A DNA stretch of 64,000 bases from Psychrobacter aquaticus CMS 56 (GCF_000471625.1 NZ_AUSW01000015.1:124001-188000); one strand, 5' to 3'. Numbered from the stretch's first letter, positions 8,691 through 18,437 are shown. Notes: a model not told the origin generated them from the sequence alone. Translations and numbers: made by a program.

Positions 8691-9671
8691 CTATCCATTT
8701 TTTTTCGTCTTATAGCTACTATATTCAGCTTTAACTCTTCTCAAAGCTAAACCAACTTTAACTTTTCTAAAAATTAAGTTAGGTGTCCTCTGATAGAGTT
8801 TTAAGAAAACAAATCTAGGCTCTGGTTGGGGAAGAGCGAGTTTAGCGTAACCTTTCGCTATAGAAAAATTTTCTTCCAACGTTGCTGCTATGACTGCATT
8901 GAATACTTTCCTATTAATATATCTTCTTATACCATTCTCCTTGAGAATATCAGGGTTTTTTATCGCCTTTTCTAATATTACGTTCACCTGTGGTGATATG
9001 TCTTTTAGTGACGAAATATGCTGACGTTTCTTCTTGCTCTCATCTTTGCTTTCCGTAATGCCCCCAGTACCTCTGAAGTAGTAAGCGGTTACTTTGTCGG
9101 ATGTTGCTACTGGATACGCTAGTGCAACCTTTACCCAATATTCTAAGTCTTCACCCCTTTTTTTATCACTGAAACCACCAATATTATCAAAGGCTTTTTT
9201 ACTTATGGCCACAGAAGAGCTACATACCAGACTTCGCTTTTTTGAAGCCTCTAGAAAATAATCTATAAGACGAATATTGCCAGGCTTAGCATCATCGATA
9301 GCAGGTGGATTTGTATTTGTCTTCAAAGCCTTAGTCGCCACCATTCCTAAAGATGAAAAAGTACTAATAATTTTGGACAATTCACTTAAATGGTCGATAG
9401 ACCAGGCATCATCGGCATCAAGAAGGGCTATCCAATCATACTTTGCTTCAGCCATTCCTTTATTTCTCGCGGAACCCACACCTTGATTGGTCTGCTGTAT
9501 TATTCTAACTCTAGAATCTGAAATACTTTTAATGACCTCTAAACTGTCATCAACTGAACCATCATCTACAATAATCAGCTCGAAGTCTGCAAAATTTTGA
9601 GAAAGCACACTTTCTACTGCTCTTAGGATATATTTTTCTTTGTTATATAGAGGTATAACTACACTAAACAT
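8691..9671 (-). CDS. Glycosyltransferase family 2 (GT-A fold)
   Basis: This 326-residue inverting glycosyltransferase has the family-A start F-S-V-V-I-P-L-Y-N-K-E-K-Y, nucleotide-binding I-V-D-D-G-S near residue 36 and the metal-binding L-L-D-A-D-D-A-W near residue 88. A G-G-F-S-D...G-E-D-L-E-Y-W acceptor/catalytic segment lies near 170-182. It probably adds a sugar to a cell-surface polysaccharide in the cytoplasm. The ATG is preceded by AAGG at a normal distance. It stands alone between IS remnants on the strand opposite to the capsule operon, so its transcription and current role are uncertain. It is very AT-rich. Confidence 0.85.
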   Translation of the reverse strand: MFSVVIPLYNKEKYILRAVESVLSQNFADFELIIVDDGSVDDSLEVIKSISDSRVRIIQQTNQGVGSARNKGMAEAKYDWIALLDADDAWSIDHLSELSKIISTFSSLGMVATKALKTNTNPPAIDDAKPGNIRLIDYFLEASKKRSLVCSSSVAISKKAFDNIGGFSDKKRGEDLEYWVKVALAYPVATSDKVTAYYFRGTGGITESKDESKKKRQHISSLKDISPQVNVILEKAIKNPDILKENGIRRYINRKVFNAVIAATLEENFSIAKGYAKLALPQPEPRFVFLKLYQRTPNLIFRKVKVGLALRRVKAEYSSYKTKKNG

Positions 9672-9776
9672 TTAAGTAGCCTTACGTTAAAAATGATAGA
9701 AGTTTATTATATATAATACGCCAATTATTAACAGTGTAGGGGCATAATAAATGTCGTAGATGGCCTAATAGGCAGT

Positions 9777-10155
9777 AGTAAACCTCTTGCAAAAGCAGAA
9801 TCATGGGTTAGAATAAACGTCATACTCTCAAACAGATGGTTGCCATTGTCTCATCTGTCTGGCATGACCGCTGATTTGTTCTGTGAAGCATTGAATATGG
9901 CCATCAAAAATAAAATGGCAAACTAATGGCTAATTTTACACTTTGACAGAGGCAGCCAGTACCTATAGCCATAAAATCATCAAACCGTATACGTGTACCG
10001 GCTCAATGAGCAGCAAAGGCAATTGTTTCGACAACTCTCCAATAGAAAACTTTAGGGGCATATTGAAGGATGAACTGATGTATCACCAAGACTATAAAAC
10101 AAGATCTGGAGCCATCAATGATCTTATTAAATATATATATCTGATAATCTAATAG
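9777..10155 (+). pseudogene. 3' fragment of an IS3-family transposase orfB
   Basis: Conceptual translation gives H-F-D-R-G-S-Q-Y, a one-base frameshift near 9960, then S-H-K-I-I-K-P-Y-T-C-T-G-S-M-S, G-N-C-F-D-N-S-P-I-E-N-F and K-D-E-L-M-Y-H-Q. This is the second half of an IS3-type DDE domain. There is also an earlier TAA, and the tail is truncated. The left border is the CTCTTGCAAAAG repeat. It is a separate element from the remnant at 7670-8625. Confidence 0.8.
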
Positions 10156-10242
10156 GACACACTGTTGGCAGATTTCGTGCGATAATGCCGCTATTAAATC
10201 AAATCAAAGTATAATTTTTGTAAAATTGTGGGAGCGTATATA

Positions 10243-11202
10243 TTGGAAAATGTGTCAGTAGTAATACCTAGCTATCGGTCAGAAAAGCTAATATCTAGAA
10301 CAGTATTGTCTATTTTAGAGGCGGGTGTACTTCCTAGAAATATATTTGTTATAGAGGATGGGGTCTTTGATAATACTGGAGATGTATTAAAAGAATTTCC
10401 CGGCATAAATCATATTTCATGTGAACAAAATAAAGGCGCTCCCCATGCGAGAAACTTAGGGTTGAGTAAAGTTGAGACAAAATATGTAATGTTCATAGAC
10501 TCTGATGATTTTATTTCTGAATCCTTAATTATAGGTTTAGTAAATTCAGCAGAAAAAGAAAATGCTGATATGGCATTTGGACCATGGAGAATGGATGGCG
10601 ATAGCATTCCTCAAGGTAAATTACGTCAACCTCCAAGTTTAAGTAGTAGTGGTTGGGTTTTGCATTGGCTAAATACTGAATATGTGCCTACCTGTAGTGT
10701 CTTATGGAAAACAGAGAAAGTAATAGAAATAGGAACATGGGATGAAAGGCTAAAGAACAACGAAGATGGAGAAATAGTAGTCAGAGGGCTAATGAGTACG
10801 GATAACTTATCAATAAGCACTCAAGGGTATAGTACATATTGGCAACATAAATCAGTGTATAGAGTGACCGCTGCTCCTATTGAGGATAGAATATTCGCTG
10901 CAAATGTAATATATACCAATATACTAAATTGGATTAATGAGAATAAATCTTTAAACAAATATCGTATGGAATTGGGGCGCTTCTGTTATAAAACTGCTTG
11001 GGTGGCTCAAGCTAAAGGCTTAGAGTCAGTATCAGATGAGTGGTTTTCAAGAGCTAGAAAATTAGGTTATAAGAAGCAAGGTTATAATAATAAGACGAAA
11101 TACTTATCAGTTTTATTTGGTTTCCGTTATGCTGTTGCTATACATTCTAATTTATTAAAAAATAAGTCTAAAATAAAAAAGATAAAAAATAATTTAAAAT
11201 AA
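10243..11202 (+). CDS. Glycosyltransferase family 2 (GT-A fold)
   Basis: This protein of about 319 residues begins V-S-V-V-I-P-S-Y-R-S, with I-E-D-G near residue 35 and F-I-D-S-D-D-F near residue 85 (metal-binding DxD). A later W-D-E-R-L-K-N-N-E-D-G-E segment corresponds to the catalytic base region. The reading frame opens at GTG 10228. TTG at 10243 is preferred because GGGAG (10230-10234) lies 8 nt upstream of it. It is flanked on both sides by IS debris and has a basic, Lys/Asn-rich C-terminus. It probably modifies a surface glycan. The substrate is unknown. Confidence 0.8.
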   Translation: MENVSVVIPSYRSEKLISRTVLSILEAGVLPRNIFVIEDGVFDNTGDVLKEFPGINHISCEQNKGAPHARNLGLSKVETKYVMFIDSDDFISESLIIGLVNSAEKENADMAFGPWRMDGDSIPQGKLRQPPSLSSSGWVLHWLNTEYVPTCSVLWKTEKVIEIGTWDERLKNNEDGEIVVRGLMSTDNLSISTQGYSTYWQHKSVYRVTAAPIEDRIFAANVIYTNILNWINENKSLNKYRMELGRFCYKTAWVAQAKGLESVSDEWFSRARKLGYKKQGYNNKTKYLSVLFGFRYAVAIHSNLLKNKSKIKKIKNNLK

Positions 11203-11270
11203 AAAAGTGATATAGAAACGATGACCTGCTCAGCATATTTTTGCAATAAACTTATCATAAAATAAGACTT

Positions 11271-11450
11271 GGTATAGATCACCATGTTTCAGTAGAAGCC
11301 GATGAGCTTTTCGATGGCGAAGTAGAATTAGATAAAAGTTACTTTGGCAGTATATGCAAAGACAAAAGAGGTCGAGGTGCTGCTGGTAAAAGCAAGCATA
11401 TGAATGGCATCGAGAACTCTTGGAATCAGTTTAAAAGAGTGCAAGTTTAG
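11271..11450 (+). pseudogene. Internally deleted IS1595-type (ISXO2-like) transposase remnant
   Basis: The frame reads V-E-A-D-E-L-F-D-G-E-V-E-L-D-K-S-Y-F-G, then K-R-G-R-G-A-A-G-K, fused directly to S-K-H-M-N-G-I-E-N-S-W-N-Q-F-K-R. These are the first catalytic block and the final N-G-I-E-N-x-W block of ISXO2-type transposases. The middle is deleted in frame. The rest of the 11203-11645 interval shows nothing else recognisable. Confidence 0.8.
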
Positions 11451-11645
11451 GTTTAACTGTGGCTCACCATCTAATCAGTTTAAAACTCTGAGACTATGGT
11501 GTGCTATTTAACCCTTATCTACTACAGCCCCATACTTTTTTACTTGCTGTATTCAGGCTTACTTTTGAGCAATAGTTTAAATTTATAGTCAATAATATTT
11601 TTACCTTCCTTTCCTTGTTACACTGACATTTTTTGGCAAATTAAT

Positions 11646-12635
11646 ATGAAACATGTAAGCTCTTTTCTGAATACCCTACAGCGTAATAGTCTTGTTAAAT
11701 CAACAATAAAAAGTCTCATTCCAAAAGAAGCGCGAGTAAAGGTTTATAGATTTTTGAATAAAGATTCTTCGATAAGGCTCTACTTCGAAAATAATACAGC
11801 TCTTTTTGATCCTAAAAGTAAAAATATACAAGGATTGATACCAGTATTTTATTGGGACGGCAAGCCTAATTTTGGTGATGTTATTGGCCCATATTTAATT
11901 TCTAAGATAACTGGTAAACCAGTTTTAAATATTAAGAACTTACAGTATCCTGGAATCATGACTGTTGGTAGCATCATACAACTGCTCAATAGAAAAAATA
12001 TGGTTATATGGGGTAGTGGTTTGATGTACAAGCCAACAGATGAACAAGTGAAAGCACTCAAAAAATATAACCCAGAAATTCTGTCTGTCAGAGGTCGAGA
12101 GACTGCTAAACAATTATTAGAAGCTGGTATAAATGTTCCTGATCAAAGCACTTATGGTGATCCTGCTCTGATCTTGCCATTATTTTACACGCCTACAGTA
12201 AGTGGTCCCCAAAAAATTGGTATCTGCCCTCATTACATACATAAATCCCATTTTTTAGAATGTATTAATGATAAAGATAATTTAAAAATTATAGATGTGC
12301 AAAATGATCTAGAAACTGTTGTAGATTCCATTAGTTCATCATCTGTATGTATTTCCACCTCATTACATGGCCTTATAATTGCGCAGGCCTACAACATCCC
12401 GTGGGTATGGCTGGAGATTTTTGATAATAATTTGGGAGGTGAGGACTTTAAATTCAAGGATTTCTTCTCTACTATAAATGAATCTCAAGTGTCACATGTC
12501 AGGGTTAAAATGGAAGAAATTAAAAATCTTAACTACAAAGAGATAGCGGAACAGGCGAGCTTACCAGATAAACTATATAGTGAAGAGCGGATATTAGAAT
12601 CCCTGAAAGTATACCTAAATAGAGAGAGAAAGTGA
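11646..12635 (+). CDS. Polysaccharide pyruvyl transferase family protein
   Basis: This 329-residue protein has the family's N-terminal N-F-G-D-V-I-G-P-Y-L motif (about residues 76-85), the central W-G-S-G-L and S-V-R-G-R-E-T blocks and the G-D-P-A-L-I-L segment. Near the C-terminus it has S-T-S-L-H-G-L-I-I-A-Q-A-Y. Members transfer pyruvate from phosphoenolpyruvate to sugars or, in some lineages, other groups to surface glycans. Only a weak ribosome site is visible. The gene is isolated between an IS1595-type and an IS3-type remnant. Specific acceptor unknown. Confidence 0.8.
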   Translation: MKHVSSFLNTLQRNSLVKSTIKSLIPKEARVKVYRFLNKDSSIRLYFENNTALFDPKSKNIQGLIPVFYWDGKPNFGDVIGPYLISKITGKPVLNIKNLQYPGIMTVGSIIQLLNRKNMVIWGSGLMYKPTDEQVKALKKYNPEILSVRGRETAKQLLEAGINVPDQSTYGDPALILPLFYTPTVSGPQKIGICPHYIHKSHFLECINDKDNLKIIDVQNDLETVVDSISSSSVCISTSLHGLIIAQAYNIPWVWLEIFDNNLGGEDFKFKDFFSTINESQVSHVRVKMEEIKNLNYKEIAEQASLPDKLYSEERILESLKVYLNRERK

Positions 12636-12649
12636 CCTATGTAGGGGCT

Positions 12650-13210
12650 TTATGAAATTGGACAGTGTTTAAACAGTTATATTAACCCAAAATAGGAACA
12701 TAGTATGACTAACAAACGCAATTAATATACCCGAGAATTCAAATGAGAAGCCATTAGCTTAGTTACTGATCACAACCGCACCATACCTGACGTAGCAAGC
12801 TCACTGGGCATTGGCAAATCCACACTGTAGAAATGGATGGCTGAGTCCGTACCGTCAAGAAATGTGTGGCCAAGCCCCTAAAGTTGGCAATGCTATAACT
12901 GATAAGCAGCGAGAGCTCCAAAAGCTACGTAAACAAGTTAAGCCTCTAACTATGGAACGCGATATTCTAAATGAGGAGGGTTAAAGCGAAGTGTTGCTTC
13001 GTCCCGACGCATGACAACCCTTTAGATCGCAACTTTAGCCCATCAGCGCCCAATCTAACTTGGACAGGCGATGTCACTTATATTCGTATCAAAGGCAGCT
13101 GGTATTATCTAGCTGTCTTTTTAGATTTATATATCTGGCCTGTGATCGGGCTTGCCATGTCAGACTCACCTGACACGACAGTAACGGCTGCTTTCTTGTA
13201 TATAGAAAAT
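12650..13210 (+). mobile_element. Degenerate IS3-family element (third type in this island)
   Basis: OrfA starts M-T-N-K-R-N at 12704 but carries stops and a frameshift before Q-E-M-C-G-Q-A-P-K-V-G-N-A-I-T-D. After the coiled-coil end of orfA (about 12965) the sequence jumps to the middle of orfB (T-W-T-G-D-V-T-Y-I-R, D-L-Y, V-I-G-L-A-M-S-D-S-P-D), so the first part of orfB is deleted. It is truncated at about 13205, right beside the end of the broken acyltransferase gene. Confidence 0.8.
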
Positions 13211-13225
13211 TGGACAAGAGATTCA

Positions 13226-15169
13226 CTATTTAAAAACTTCATCATAAATCGGTGATATTAATTTTGAACCATAGCTACTTAGATGGTCGTCATCAAAATA
13301 TAATGGTATGCCATTTTTATCACCATAACAGGAATCACTGTTGCATAGATAAGGGATAGGGTCTAATATTTTAGCCCCACATCTCGTTACGGCTTCATCT
13401 TGCATTCGATACGCGGTTCTTTGACGTTCTTGATAACTTGTTAGTGGTATTTTAACCTTTTTAGGCACTCCATTAAACATTGATGTCCTGAACATTGTCA
13501 GCGGAACATCAGTTATCAATTCTGGAGTTGGACGCATTAAGTAAACAGGATTATTTTCCGAAAATTCACATATTGTATTAACCATATGTTCTGTAAGGTT
13601 TATGCGATATTCGTCATTTCTTTCGACAAATACTTTATTTACGAAATTAGTTGGGAGTGCTGAAAGGCTGTCTTCGTGCTCATTAAACCCATGTAAATTT
13701 TGCGACGTTCTATTTATGATGATAATTGGAACGTTAGGATATTGCTTAGCTGAGATATTTATGGCGTTTTCTACTAATTTTCCGCAGTTGTAATTTGGGT
13801 TATTACCATTACTGTCGACTGAATATAATCCTTTGATAGTACTACAAGCCGATAAACTCAAATCAAGCACGCTACCTCCATGTTGTTCAGCTATATCACC
13901 AATGGTAGATACTTGGGCTTGTGCGTGACTATCACCAACTCAAATAGCTTTAACTGGACCATTACCATAAGTGCACTCTGGCGAGATTCCATTTACTACT
14001 CGACCACAAGTGGACTCTCTAGGGTTCCTTTCTTGCTGATCTGTGATTGTGCCTTGCACTTTAGATAGACGGATAGGTGTCAACACGTCATATTTCATAA
14101 ATAACGCACTCCCTAAAAGCCCAACAATTCCAACAATATAAACAGGCTTACATTTTGAGTAGCTTAAGATAGTAGGGAAACTTCTCTGAAAATTAATTTT
14201 CTCAACATACTTATAACTTAAGAATCCTAACAATATTGAAAGTACCATACCTATATAAATATAGTAATCAGGAAGAGAGAATAGATAGATAGCAACCACA
14301 AATGGCCAGTGCCACAGATAGATAGAGTAAGACCATGTTCCCAACTTCTGAAAGACAATATTACCTGTAATCAAACTGTCATTGCGTTGTGCTTGGATAA
14401 TAAGAAACGAGCCTAGAACGGGGAATAGTGCTAGATAACCTGGCCAAGCATTTTCTGCCGAGATTAAAAAATAAGAGCCTACAACTAAAGCCAGTCCTGT
14501 CCACTCCACAAGCTTCTTTCTATTTTCTTGCAACGTAAAAGGATAAAGGTAGGCAACACCACCCAACATCATCTCCCATGCTCTAGTATGGAATAGATAA
14601 TAAGCTGCACTAGGTGACTTGTATGTTGCAAAAACAGAAAATATAAAGCCAAGTACGGTGCCAATGATGAGTAATAATTTCAGAGTCTTTATAGATAGAA
14701 ATCTACGTAGAGCAAGAAGCACCAGGGGATAGATGATATAAAACTGCCACTCAACAGATAGCGACCAAGTATGTAATAGCCACTTCTCATGAGAAGTAGC
14801 ATCAAAGTAACCAGCTTCTGTCCAATAAACAAAATTAGATAAAAAACCAACGCTACTCGCAGTATGCTTACCTAGTGCTCTGTATTCTAGAGGTGTAAGA
14901 TAAAACCATCCAAAAATTAATAATACGAAACAAAGTAGAGCTAAAGCCGGGATAATCCTATTAGCACGAGCGACATAGAAATTTAAGATAGAAAAATTCT
15001 CTTGCTCGATGCCTCTAAAGATAATCCCAGTCATCAAAAATCCAGAGATTACAAAAAATACATCAACGCCAGCAAAACCACCCGGCATCCAAGAAGCATT
15101 AAAATGGAACAGTACGACAGCAATTACTGCAAAGGCCCGAAGACCGTTAATATCTTTTCTGAATTTCAT
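13226..15169 (-). pseudogene. OafA-type acyltransferase with SGNH domain, split by one in-frame stop
   Basis: Paralogue of the intact gene at 16130-18097 with the same architecture. Codons for the first 409 residues encode the multi-spanning acyltransferase-3 domain (D-I-N-G-L-R-A-F-A-V, D-V-F-F-V-I-S-G-F). A TGA at 13940-13942 then interrupts the frame immediately before V-G-D-S-H-A-Q, the SGNH nucleophile motif. The frame continues unchanged to F-D-D-D-H-L-S-S-Y-G and the stop at 13226. No other lesion is seen. The membrane half could still be made. The SGNH half would need readthrough or internal initiation (a 214-codon ORF starts near 13870). Expected role: O-acetylation of a surface polysaccharide. 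Confidence 0.8.
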
Positions 15170-15329
15170 GCTTTTTACATACTAATAAAATATTTTTGAT
15201 AGTATAGCTTCATTGTAGTTAGCTGTACACTATACATCTCAGTTATCAGTGTTAGGTGAATGAGCGGTAGATTAAAGTCATTAAGATCGCCACGATATAA
15301 GAAAATTGCTATCCCATATAAAATAGCTA

Positions 15330-16064
15330 GGGCGTGTTATCAATTAAATTATGAGAATTTAAATGAGATAAATTAGAGGTTGGATAGAATTCAAATCAAA
15401 GGCAACCAAATAAAAACACAAGCCAGTATGATCGCAGTCCCGTAACTGTCTTTAAGCTTATCATAACTAGTGGCGCTGCCTCTAAAATGCTTCAACCTAG
15501 CCAAAGTATTTTCTACCAAATGGCGACAGCGGTATAAATACCAATCCAAGGTATCGTTATTGTTTTTAGAGTTAGACTTAACCGGTATGACCGACTCAGC
15601 ACAGTGCTTAAAGACACACGCTCCAATGTCGCTACTATCATGGCCTCTGTCTGCTACTACCTATAGCTTCATCACGACAACTGGCTGCACCTGTACTGTG
15701 CTGATGGGCTTTGACCACACTACCATCTATAAACAACCATTCGCTATCACAGCCTACTGTTACGATTGCCATAAGTTTTTGCCATTTACCTGTTTTACAC
15801 CAATAGCGCTATTGGTAATAGACGCGAGACCAATTGCCAAAACAGGGCGGTAAGTCACGCCATGGACAGCCCACTCGTATGCAATATAGCATCGCTTCAA
15901 CGGTTCGTCTTAGATTGGGCTTATTATATATGTTGATTTGTCGCAACATATTAGACAGCTTGTGCCAGTACTCATCAGTGAGCTTGGTGCAAGCCATAAG
16001 CAACGCCTTACCCTTTTGTTGTGGTAAACAAAAGGGTAAGGCGTTGCTTATTTTTTTCATTTAG
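15330..16064 (-). mobile_element. Degenerate IS5-family element with one surviving terminus
   Basis: The minus strand encodes L-T-D-E-Y-W-H-K-L...R-R-T-V-E-A-M-L-Y...C-P-W-R-D-L-P-P-C-F-G-N-W up to a stop at about 15808. It continues as Y-W-C-K-T-G-K-W...F-I-D-G-S-V-V-K-A-H-Q-H and, after frame changes, L-V-E-N-T-L-A-R-L-K-H-F-R-G. This is an IS5-type transposase with stops and frameshifts. The terminus at 15330 begins GGGCGTGTTATCAATTA next to TA. The opposite terminus was not found. Confidence 0.75.
15996..16051. repeat. Perfect 25-bp inverted repeat with 6-base loop, followed by T run
   Basis: Arms 15996-16020 and 16027-16051 are exact reverse complements around GTGGTA, and the right arm runs into seven Ts. 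It sits at the 5' end of the IS5-type transposase relic. It could terminate + strand transcription. It looks like a duplicated and inverted segment made when the element lost its right end. Confidence 0.65.
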
Positions 16065-16129
16065 TGAATTCTATACAGTCCCTATAAAAATTGTATTTTT
16101 TATTTTGCTTAACTCACAGGAATCACCCA

Positions 16130-18097
16130 CTAGTTAAAAACTTCATCATATATAGGTGAGATTACTTCTGAACCGTAGCTACTTAAATGGTCGTCATCAT
16201 AATAAAGTGCAGCGCCATCAATGTCCCCATAGCAGTATTCACTATCACATAAGTAAGGGGTAGGGTCTAATATTTTAGCGCCGCACTGTTTTACAGCTCT
16301 ATCCTGCATTTGAAAAGCAACGTTTTGCCGTTTATTATATTCTTCATACTTTATTTTAACCGTGTCATTATTTTTATCTAACGTTGACAACCTAAGTAAA
16401 TTTGCTGGTACATTCCTCATCATTTCAGGTATTGGCCTAACCAAATAGACTGGGTTATTTTTTGAGAAATCACATATGGTATCTACCATATGACCTGTTA
16501 TATTATTTTCATAATCGTTATTACGCTCAGTAAACACTTTGTCAACAAACCTAGTGGGTACTGATGACCACTGCTTATCTTTTTTCTTTTCATTATACCC
16601 GTGTATATAAAAGGATGTTCTATTGAGAATAATTACAGGTATATTTGGATACTCGTCTGCTGCCAAATCGATAGCGTCTGCCACTAACTTTCCACAATTA
16701 TAGTCAGGTTCTTTTTTGATTCCAGGATATACTCTATATACATTTTTTATAGTAGGACAACCTGACAGCACGAGACTTAACGCACTACCGCCAGCTAGCG
16801 AAGATGCCTTATTACCAACTATGAAGCCTTGTGTTTGTGCATGACTGTCTCCAATAATGATAGCCTTTACTGGACCGCTCCCATAAATACAGCCTAAAGA
16901 ATTTTTGTTCTCTGCCTTATTACATTCTAAATTTTTGGGATCGTGGAATTGCTGTTTTACCATTAAATACTCGTCTTCGGAGAAACGGTAATCTGTAATT
17001 GCATTAGACTCTATAAACAACGCACCTCCTAAGATGCCTATAAACCCTGCCATATATACTGGTTTACTCGTAAAATAGTCAAGTATGCTAGAAAAATTGT
17101 TTCTAAACTTGAGTTTCTCAACATATGTATAGCTCAAAAAACCAAGAAGTACAGAAAGTACCATTCCTAGATACATGTAGTAATCAGGCAGTGAGAACAG
17201 GTAAATTGTAACGACAAAAGGCCAATGCCATAAATAAATCGAGTAGGACCAAGATCCTAGTTTCTGAGAGACTATGTTGCTAGTGATAAAACTATCATCA
17301 CGTTGGGCTTGTAAAATAAGGAATGAGCCTACCACAGGAAATAGTGCTAGATAACCTGGCCAAAGGTTGTCAGCTGATATCAAAAAGTAAGAGGCGATCA
17401 CCAAAGCCAATCCTGTCCACTCTACTAACTTTTTTCTATTCTCTTGCAATGCAAGGGGATAAAGATAAGCAATCCCACCAATCATCATCTCCCATGCTCT
17501 AGCAGGAAATAGATAATACGAAGCGTTAGGCCATCTGTAAGTTGCAAAAGCGCAATAAACGAATCCTACTACGGTGCCGACTACCAGCATTATCTTCATG
17601 GTATTGATAGACATAAACTTGCGCATAGCGACAAGGACTAGCGGATAGATGATATAAAACTGCCACTCTACCGATAATGACCAAGTATGTAATAGCCATT
17701 TCTCGTGAGAAGCGGCATCAAAATATCCGGCTTCATTCCAATAGGTAAAGTTAGATAGGAAGCTTACACTACTGGCAGCATGCTTATTTAATGACTTATA
17801 TTCTAGCGGTGTAAGATAAAACCATCCAAAAATTAATAATACGAAGCAAAGTAGGGCTAAGGCAGGAATGATCCTATTAGCACGAGCGACATAGAAATTT
17901 AAAATAGAAAGGTTTCCCTGCTCTATGCCTCTAAATATGATTCCGGTCATCAAAAACCCTGAAATCACAAAAAAGACATCGACCCCAGCAAAGCCACCCG
18001 GCATCCAAGAAGCATTAAAATGGAACAGTACTACAGCAATGACAGCAATTGCTCTAAGGCCATTAATATCTTTTCTGAATTTCATAACTTTACTCAT
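16130..18097 (-). CDS. Acyltransferase-3/SGNH fusion (OafA-type surface glycan O-acyltransferase)
   Basis: This 655-residue inner-membrane protein has two parts. Residues 1 to about 350 form the acyltransferase-3 domain, with R-K-D-I-N-G-L-R-A-I-A-V...L-F-H-F carrying the catalytic His, D-V-F-F-V-I-S-G-F, and about ten membrane helices. After a spacer helix, the periplasmic SGNH domain starts with I-I-I-G-D-S-H-A-Q near residue 417 and ends with the D-D-D-H-L-S-S-Y-G catalytic Asp/His block. Proteins of this layout move acetyl groups across the membrane onto O-antigen or capsule sugars. It is a tandem paralogue of the broken gene at 13226-15169, with an IS5-type relic between them. The start may be the ATG at 18097 or at 18085, which aligns with its paralogue. 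Confidence 0.85.
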   Translation of the reverse strand: MSKVMKFRKDINGLRAIAVIAVVLFHFNASWMPGGFAGVDVFFVISGFLMTGIIFRGIEQGNLSILNFYVARANRIIPALALLCFVLLIFGWFYLTPLEYKSLNKHAASSVSFLSNFTYWNEAGYFDAASHEKWLLHTWSLSVEWQFYIIYPLVLVAMRKFMSINTMKIMLVVGTVVGFVYCAFATYRWPNASYYLFPARAWEMMIGGIAYLYPLALQENRKKLVEWTGLALVIASYFLISADNLWPGYLALFPVVGSFLILQAQRDDSFITSNIVSQKLGSWSYSIYLWHWPFVVTIYLFSLPDYYMYLGMVLSVLLGFLSYTYVEKLKFRNNFSSILDYFTSKPVYMAGFIGILGGALFIESNAITDYRFSEDEYLMVKQQFHDPKNLECNKAENKNSLGCIYGSGPVKAIIIGDSHAQTQGFIVGNKASSLAGGSALSLVLSGCPTIKNVYRVYPGIKKEPDYNCGKLVADAIDLAADEYPNIPVIILNRTSFYIHGYNEKKKDKQWSSVPTRFVDKVFTERNNDYENNITGHMVDTICDFSKNNPVYLVRPIPEMMRNVPANLLRLSTLDKNNDTVKIKYEEYNKRQNVAFQMQDRAVKQCGAKILDPTPYLCDSEYCYGDIDGAALYYDDDHLSSYGSEVISPIYDEVFN

Positions 18098-18391
18098 TGT
18101 GTGCTAATCAGATATTTTGGTTTATTAGGTAATAACTAAATATTTCGGATAGTATAGCTACGTTATAAGGGTATGTACAATGAGACACTAGATTGTTTGC
18201 GCTCTGCTGAAAAATTCATTGACTTAAAATCGGTGAAATAGCCATGCTATGAGAGTCTTGTTGTAAAACATAAAACGGTTAGGTACAGTGGATTAACGAT
18301 ATATGAGCATTCAAGCAAGTTTTATCTTAGGCTAGGATTTTGCAGCGTACACGGGTACAATATTACTTATAGTCAAAGATTGACGAACCAT

Positions 18392-18437
18392 AAGACAGGC
18401 TTGCAAAGTACTTGCAAGCGCTGTCTTTATTTTTTTA
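18392..18437 (+). promoter_or_regulatory. Terminator-like hairpin in the folD leader (possible attenuator)
   Basis: AAGACAG-CTTGCAA pairs with TTGCAAG-CTGTCTT and is followed by TATTTTTTT, ending about 20 nt before the folD ribosome site. No + strand gene lies upstream; the neighbouring acyltransferase points away. A terminator here therefore acts only on folD leader transcripts. The upstream 18098-18391 stretch holds no gene I can see. Confidence 0.5.

Noticed and set aside
15470..15853. 127-codon + strand ORF
   Set aside because: It lies antisense to the recognisable IS5-type transposase relic and has no ribosome site or family resemblance.
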